Source: Morella rubra (lineage: Eukaryota > Streptophyta > Magnoliopsida > Fagales > Myricaceae). From it: DNA of 64,000 nt. A program made the position numbers and the translations under genes. Positions 58,609 to 64,000 of this stretch are shown here, in pieces; position 1 is the first letter of the stretch, and the number at the start of each line of letters is the position of its first letter. The notes under the pieces were generated by a model, which saw nothing but the letters and a program-made list of their open reading frames with translations, was not told the origin of the DNA and searched no databases. The stretch is from the NCBI GenBank assembly GCA_003952965.2, contig CM025849.1:6607947-6671946 (forward strand), given 5' to 3'.

Positions 58609-58984
58609 TATATTGTACGTAATTGATTCTTAATATATAAGGAGTATATAGTTATTTTTGTATGATCTATAGGTGACGAATCTTGTGGTTTGGCAAGACT
58701 TCTCAAAAGTCTTGGATAGTACTCAAAGGAAGTGAAAACCTCTTGAAAATTTTAGCATTTCACTTTGTTGTTTTCTTAAACTTCCTAAATTTATTAAATT
58801 ACAAAATCTAAAAACAACCAACAATAGGGAAAATGTTCAGCAATAATATATGTTCTAATAATTTCAATAGAACGAATTAAAATTTACAAATCCATTGATT
58901 TTTAACATACCTAAACAAATGGGCAAAACGCACAGAGGCGAGAAGGCTGAGGGCCAGAGTGGGGGTCAGGGGAATCGGGATATT

Positions 58985-59235
58985 TCTCAGGGGGTCTGCG
59001 AATAAATTGGGGAGGGGGGACTGGGGGTTTAAACAAAATGATCATTTTTTTTTAAAAAAAAAATCCTGGGGTCTGCGAACAAATGGGGGAGGGGGGGGGG
59101 GATCTGGGGTTTAGACAAAACGATCGTTTGTTTTTTAAAAAAAAAACCCCTGGGGTCTACAAACAAATGGGGGAGGGGGGACCAGGGTTTAAACAAAACG
59201 ATCGTTTTGTTAAAAAAACAAAAAACCCCGGGGTC
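58985..59235. repeat. Tandem repeat, about 80-bp unit, three copies
   Basis: Copies start near 58990, 59069 and 59151 with GGGGTCTGCGAACAAA or close variants. Each has a G-run, then a short palindrome (ACAAAACGATCGTTTTGT in the best copy) and an A-run. The frame that spans it (59083-59325) is a by-product of the repeat. Confidence 0.85.
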
Positions 59236-59789
59236 ACTCGAATCTCACTTCCTACTCCCTCCTGGTTAAGTCTTGCATTAGGTCTAGGAGTTTTGAACTC
59301 GGCAAACTCATCCACGCCTGGTTGAATCACTCCCAACTAGAGCTCAACTCGGTCATTCTCCTCACCGTGTGGAAAAGAAAAAGGTTGAGAGTGATGTTCT
59401 CTCTTTCTCACTTTGTCTCTCTTTCTCTCCCTCTCTGGTCTAAGTAGCTTGGAGAAGAAGCAAAATAAAAAAATTGGGCGGGAAGAAATCTTCAGCTTCG
59501 TATTCAGAGGGAGATAGAGAGCAAGGAGAAATATTTAGTGAAACGGTGAGTTTTGCTCCCCGTTATGTTTTAACGCCCCATCCAACGTTTTTATTTTTCA
59601 TTTTGAACTTTTTTAAGGCATTTTAATACAGGCCATTGGATGGATTTATTAATGTGCTGTCATCCATCCAATGGCTTGTTAGACCCATTAGGTAATTCCC
59701 TCTTAGGAGGGAATCCGAGTCCGGTGCGGAGGCCTCCCTTTTCCAAACCATTTGACATGAATAATGAAGTTCTGTTTGGAAGTGCGTAG

Positions 59790-60228
59790 TAATTTGGGTA
59801 TAGTCGTGTAAAACTGTTTTCTGATAACTTCTATTTAGTTTGGATGTGCAAATCACTCTTTTAATTCAAAGTCACTAATTCACTGTGGCAAAATAAAAAG
59901 TTAGCTCTCGGTTGATAAAAGGTCTTGGTTGGATGGAAGACAAGGCTTAATTGCCACTATAGTTTCTATTGATTTTTAACAAATCAGTCTTTGTGATACA
60001 ACTTTGAACATGTTGGTCTGTGTGGTCTATTTTTTAGACATATAGATTCTCCCGTCCATTAAACATTAATTTACTAACTGAGAAAATATCTAATCACGAT
60101 AATAAACATCTGAACTTTGACTTCATGTTGGTGTTACTTTTCTAAATAGTCAATCAAACCAACTACTTATCTAAACATCAGTCAAACCAACTCTTGGATC
60201 TTCACCTAAACTGAAAGCAATAACTGTT
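59790..60228. other. 3' flank of the amidase gene
   Basis: This is the expected 3' UTR and downstream DNA of the split amidase gene, up to the start of the next transposon end. I see no other feature. Confidence 0.45.
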
Positions 60229-60462
60229 CACTGCAAGAAAAAACGGCCTCTGCCACATTTTTGAACGTTGGCAAAAGCCTAATTTTCGTGGCCTGTGGAG
60301 TTCTGGTGACGGTTTCATTCCGTCGGTCGAGTGTGGGAAGAACCGGGTGGTCCAAAAGATAAAGCCATGAAAAGACGTTTTGTGGCCATCTGTTGATGTC
60401 CATAGTGAATAACGTGGGCTCAACTATGGAATCTTGTGTCACTAAAGCTCTTTCCCAAAATA

Positions 60463-60865
60463 GGAAATTTCATTTTGCTCCACAATTTTTCCGTTGCTTT
60501 TAACTCGTAGAGAATTTCATTTTACCCCACAATTTTTCCGTTGCCTTTACCTCGTAGGGAATTTCATATTGCCCCAAAATTTTTCGGTTGCATTTAACTT
60601 GTAGGGAATTTCATTTTGCCCCACAAATTTTCCATTGCCTTTAACTCGTTGGGAATTTCATATTGCCCCACAATTTTTCCGTTGCTTTTAACTCGTAGGG
60701 AATTTCATTTTGCCCCACATTTTTCCGTTGCCTTTAACTCGTTGGGAATTTTATATTGCCCCACAATTTTTCCGTTGCTTTTAACTCGTAGGGAATTTTA
60801 TTTTGCCCCACAATTTTTCCGTTGCCTTTAACTCATGGGAATTTCATCTTGCCCCACAATTTGTG
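60463..60865. repeat. Tandem repeat, about 47-bp unit, eight copies plus a partial
   Basis: The consensus unit contains TTTCATTTTGCCCCACAA, TTTTTCCGTTGC and TTTAACTCGTAGGGAA. From about copy 4 onward two variants alternate (CATTTTG...CCTTTAACTCGTTG versus CATATTG...CTTTTAACTCGTAG), so the array last grew as 94-bp dimers. The frame at 60616-60831 is a repeat by-product. Confidence 0.92.
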
Positions 60866-61132
60866 GCGTCGTTATTTTGGAAAAACCCACATCTCTATTA
60901 TATCATAAGTTAGTTTTTTCCACAATGTTACTGTTGTGCCAAGTACTATTTTTTGACAATTAAATTTAAATGATAACCATATACATTCAGATTTTTTTGC
61001 CATACCAACAGCTGGATTATGTTGTACAACCAGAAAATTTATAGTTAAGATCAAACTAATTCATAGTTAACACCAAACTTGACCAGCAGTACTAATAGAT
61101 CATAACAGGCACCTTACAAAACCAATAGAAAT

Positions 61133-61264
61133 GTTCTAGCACTGATAGAAATGAAGTATTGCTGCACTAATAGAAATGAAGGACTGCTGCACTAATAGAA
61201 ATGAAGTACGGGTGCACCAATAGAAACGTAGTACTGCTGCACTAATAGAAATGTAGTACTTCTA
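61133..61264. repeat. Tandem repeat, about 30-bp unit, five copies
   Basis: The units carry CTGCACTAATAGAAATGAAG with small changes. The array ends immediately before the stop codon of the transposase gene (61265-61267), so on the minus strand it begins the 3' UTR. Confidence 0.88.
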
Positions 61265-63898
61265 CTAAGGCTGCCCATTATCGTTGTTTCTCCCACTTTC
61301 TTGGTTCCTTTTATTTTCTTCTTTTCTCCCAGGAATCTGCTCATACAAGAACTCAATCTTTCTATCATGTCCTTCCCACTTACTAGCATATTCCTTGCAT
61401 TGTTCAAGAAGTTGTTTGACTTCAGTGGTCACAGTTTCATAGGCAGATTTGTAACGTTCTGCTTCAGACTTGTATTTTTCAACCTGGTTGTCGAGTCGCA
61501 TAACTGTTGATGATCGCGATTGGGTTGATGGTGGGGGAATAACAGACTTTCCCATGCCTCTTACGTATCCAGACTTACACCCAAGCACTTCAGTCAAGAT
61601 ATCATTAGCAATCCCTTCATCTTTCTTTTCAGGGTCTCTCTCCTTTTGAAGCTCTACCATCTTCAGCTGTAGTTTATGAAAAAAAAAATAATTAGATTCA
61701 AAAACTTGTTCAAACATTTTATAATTTAAAGTTAGATGCCATTTCATTCGATTTTCTATTATATATGCAGTAAATAATTTAACAAAAAAACTCACGTATA
61801 ATTGTTCAGCCTCTGGGCATATCCAGCTTCCGTCTTTGCGGACTCGTGACCTCTTGTAGAAATCAATAGCTGTGATGTTCTCGCTCCTCTAAAAATCAAA
61901 CATTTGATGTCAAATCAATCTTAATTCTCTTACTCAAAACTAATGACATAAATTGTACATCGAAATTTCCGGCACAAAAAACATTGGTATATAATCATAC
62001 CTTCTCTACTCGTAGTCGGTGAAGGGATTTCGATCCTGCTGTGTGGTTTACCCTCAATTTTGTTCTATTATCAGCGTTCTTCTTGCACAAAGTCTACATA
62101 TTATAAGGAAAAAAAAAGGCAATCAATTAAGACATGTTATTCGTAAAAGGTAATCACTCGAGCCATACATACCTAACTAATTACAATATAAATTTTTTAA
62201 CTAGCATATGGAAGAAAACAAACCTTGTAGTCCTCATCCTCCCATCTATCGCATAACTTATACCACGCTTCAATATCAACATCATCAGGTGGATTCTCCC
62301 TTGCAACCTTGCTGTCATTGAAGGAGTTGTAGAAATGATGCAACTTGTACCTATATATACTGCCTGAACGCCTCTTGCAGTTGCGACTTAATCGTTTCCT
62401 GATCTTCATAACGGTCCCAATCAAGCACAAAGTCATCCTGAAATATACAAATGGTCATCGATATATCACCAACAAAAAACAGACATTTCCATAACAAATA
62501 AAAATTATTTATAACTTGATTGATAATTTGTAAATCATACCAATACGTGGGAATAAAGCTCCTCTTTGTCTTCTTTTGGTAAATGGCACCAACTTTTGCA
62601 AGAAATATCTACAAAATGTCTTACAAGATACGTACACCTCTCCGTAAATAAGCGAGTGTTATCGCACGAAACTCCCTTGGCATTATCAATCACAACTAAA
62701 GGAATTCTTCCAAACTTTCTCATCTTATCAAACTCAATTCCTTTAGCTGGTCCTTGGCCTCTTCTTTTGGGAGATTCTAAATATCAAACATACAATATTA
62801 CATTTTAGATGTAAAACTTCAAACATACTATATCTTCTACCAGTGGCGGATGCAGGGGGTGCGGCCGCCACCCATTACACCGCCCAAAATAAAATTTTAT
62901 ATGTAAATTTTTTTTTTTTTGGCCTGGACCTGTGGGGGCCCGATCCCCATAGACCCAGGCCAACCCTCTCCTCCTCTCCTCTTCTTTCTTCTTCTTCTTC
63001 TTCTTCTTCTCTTTTCTTCTTTTCTCCTTCTCCTTCCGCTCCTTCTCCTTCTTCGCGTTTGAAGTTCGACCCCCATGAATTTTGATCTTGGATCCGCCAC
63101 TACCCTCTACAAAGGTGATAGCAAAACACATTAAAAAAAATTCCTGCCTCATCTTTATGGAATACAACATCAGGTAATAGATCGTACAAGAGTAGAATAT
63201 ATAACACCATCTAATACCAAATGAAGAAATTCAGCTATGTCAGATTGTACAAGACTAGTAAACATAATCCCATTTATATTCGAAAATTCATCAACATCAG
63301 CCCAACTGTGTATCATTAATATAGAGGAACAGATCGTACAAGAGCAAATAAAAGACAAACTGATCAACCAAGATTTGTTCATCGACCTCATATAAAAATA
63401 AACATGCTGAACGTACATAAATTAGCCATTAAAAAACCAAATACCGTTATTCCTTACAAGTCATGTTTTCAGCTGTGCGATCTCAGTATCATCAATGTCT
63501 GGCGCCTGTGTCTCATCTTCACATTAGAAAACAAAATTGTTAACGAAAAGAAAATGGGGAAGGAAACCTAACATTTTTCCATAGAAAACACTTGAACAGA
63601 ACATAGAAAGAATGGTCTTACCATCATCTGTTTGAACTGTATTCTGTGATGAACTCATCAGATTAAATGTGGGTATTTCCAGAACTTCTTCATCTATCAA
63701 CATGTACTTTCTCTTATTTTTTCCAGGAACTGGATCGTTAGGTGGGAGACCACCCTTACCTGCAAATACTCGAACATTTGTGTTGAGAGACGGATTGACT
63801 GTGCTTTGGTTCCCATACATGTTAATGTTTGCATTTTTGCTAGGACCCAACCAGAATTCTGCTGCATTTCCTTTTTTCTTCTTCCCAAACGGAGCCAT
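61265..63898 (-). CDS. Plant transposase Ptta/En/Spm (PF03004-type), six exons, one frameshift
   Basis: Exons, 5' to 3': 63622-63898 (start MAPFGKKKKGNAAEFW), 62541-62776, 62224-62437, 62001-62093, 61796-61888 and 61265-61666. All junctions are GT-AG and keep phase. Family stretches are RGQGPAKGIEFDKMRKFGRI, CDNTRLFTERCTYLVRHFVD, KVARENPPDDVDIEAWYKLC, NRTKLRVNHTAGSKSLHRLR and GSWICPEAEQLYLKMVELQK, then a charged coiled coil (DNQVEKYKSEAERYKSAYET). Expected length is about 438 aa. The third exon is 214 nt: its frame shifts within the TATATATA run near 62355-62362, and two more bases would give a whole number of codons. Such proteins bind CACTA subterminal repeats. A putative extra exon at 63465-63526 would end in a stop and is omitted. 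It may be recently inactivated, or the TA run may be misread. Confidence 0.75.
62841..63103. mobile_element. hAT-like MITE in an intron of the transposase gene
   Basis: Ends read AGTGGCGGATGCA on the left and, inverted, AGTGGCGGATCCA on the right, typical hAT-type termini. Flanking octamers TCTTCTAC and CCCTCTAC match 6/8, fitting an aged 8-bp target duplication. Inside are a palindromic GC-rich part (GGGGGCCCGATCCCC) and a long CTT/TTC microsatellite at 62980-63055, which causes the charged low-complexity frames seen there. Confidence 0.7.
63104..63621 (-). other. Rest of the first intron of the transposase gene
   Basis: AT-rich sequence with short direct repeats (AGATCGTACAAGAG at 63178 and 63330). 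A spliceable-looking stretch near 63465-63526 (DETQAPDIDDTEIAQLK, then stop) may be an alternative terminal exon. Confidence 0.45.
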
Positions 63899-64000
63899 CT
63901 GTGTAATGGATTGGTACAAGAAAAAGAATAAGAATTTCAAACACAATTGAAATACCATAAGTGATCCATCAAGACAAACACATATATACACAAACCTGCT

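Larger units (their letters stand above)
56384..59722. mobile_element. Non-autonomous MULE, 3.34 kb, long TIRs, 9-bp target duplication
   Basis: The terminal inverted repeats (56384 to about 56735, and about 59365-59722) are some 350 bp at about 90 percent identity and begin GGACTCGGATTCCCT. The flanks are GGTGCAGAG (56375-56383) and GGTGCGGAG (59723-59731), matching 8/9, the target-site length of Mutator-like elements. Removing the element and one flank copy restores an uninterrupted amidase reading frame, which confirms the borders. No transposase is inside. The cargo is an AT-rich hairpin, a solo LTR within a palindrome, and an 80-bp tandem repeat. Confidence 0.9.
56298..59789 (+). pseudogene. 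Amidase C-terminal exon split by a MULE insertion
   Basis: Left piece (about 56298-56383): YFGGLKGTEPKLMEIAYAFE then QATMV. Right piece (59723-59789): after the transposon the codons resume as V-R-R-P-P-F-S-K-P-F-D-M-N-N-E-V-L-F-G-S-A and stop at 59787-59789. Together this is the typical C-terminus of plant amidase-signature enzymes (FGGLKGTEPKLIEIAY...EQAT..R.PP..KP), which hydrolyse amide bonds. The catalytic Ser-cisSer-Lys part would lie upstream, in or beyond the gap. The 105 bp between the gap and 56298 are open but do not resemble the family. The insertion adds a MULE-derived tail ending at a TAA at 56413. The enzyme may be inactive, or merely altered at its last 20 or so residues. Confidence 0.82.
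60229..64000 (-). mobile_element. CACTA-like element, left end plus transposase gene, continuing past the window
   Basis: A candidate terminus, CACTGCAAGAAAAAACGGCC, begins at 60229 (CACTG in place of CACTA). About 1 kb of subterminal DNA follows, with inverted blocks (GTTGGCAAAAGCC) and two tandem arrays. A six-exon PF03004-type gene is then read leftward from 63898 to 61265. The other terminus is outside the window. A hAT-like MITE sits in one intron. The link between the terminus and the gene is inferred from order and spacing. Confidence 0.6.

Noticed and set aside
60616-60831. Repetitive open frame on the plus strand
   Set aside because: It is produced entirely by the 47-bp tandem repeat.
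62805-63170. 121-codon frame with a long Lys/Glu/Arg run
   Set aside because: The charged run is the translation of a CTT/TTC microsatellite inside a MITE, not a protein.
63465-63526. Extra exon of the transposase gene
   Set aside because: It can be joined in phase but ends in a stop after about 18 codons, whereas skipping it joins the first exon to the conserved part in frame.

Overview
The window is nuclear DNA of a flowering plant, almost certainly a core eudicot and probably a woody one. It is AT-rich, with GT-AG introns throughout. Every recognisable gene is plant-specific or a plant version: BCAS3-type ATG18, CC-NBS-LRR resistance genes, GAUT12/IRX8, a DUF1995 plastid protein, a subgroup IVc bHLH, the NDH subunit PnsL3 and an ATK-type kinesin-14. 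The species cannot be named from this sequence. There is one 100-N assembly gap (56093-56192).

Layout. (1) 1-832: the first exon of a minus-strand chorein/VPS13-like gene that leaves the window; its intron 1 holds a 200-bp direct repeat. (2) 833-10803: gene-poor, AT-rich DNA with two large fold-back elements (about 4345-5562 and 9305-9740). (3) 10804-17173: an intact seven-exon ATG18h-like autophagy gene. (4) 19887-26781: two CC-NBS-LRR genes on the minus strand. The first is an intact single exon of 1001 aa. The second has lost most of its coiled-coil region and has a stop codon just after the P-loop. Between them lies a 250-bp shard of a third copy. (5) 29018-46709: conserved genes, namely GAUT12/IRX8 (+, 6 exons, with a LINE remnant in intron 1), a DUF1995 protein (-), an ILR3/bHLH115-like gene (-) whose DNA-binding exons look broken, PnsL3 (+, 3 exons) and a 17-exon kinesin-14 (-, 788 aa, with a hairpin MITE in an intron). 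(6) 48796-64000: a nest of mobile elements. A decayed CACTA element is cut by an LTR that runs into the gap. After the gap comes the 3' end of an amidase gene, split inside a codon by a 3.34-kb MULE flanked by a 9-bp target duplication (8/9). The MULE carries an AT-rich hairpin, a solo LTR with a perfect 5-bp duplication placed in the middle of a GC-rich palindrome, and an 80-bp tandem repeat. Then comes the end of a second CACTA-like element with two tandem-repeat blocks and a six-exon En/Spm-type (PF03004) transposase gene that is nearly intact.

The genes do not form one pathway; this is ordinary plant chromosome order. Themes are secondary-wall synthesis (GAUT12), plastid function (PnsL3, DUF1995), autophagy (ATG18h), spindle motors (kinesin-14), iron-response regulation (bHLH) and immunity (NLRs). 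The least ordinary parts are the nested insertions at 48.8-64 kb, the damaged bHLH and NLR genes, and several hairpin or palindrome arrays. I found no clearly new multi-gene system. Splice sites and family names come from reading the sequence and from remembered family features; no database search was run.
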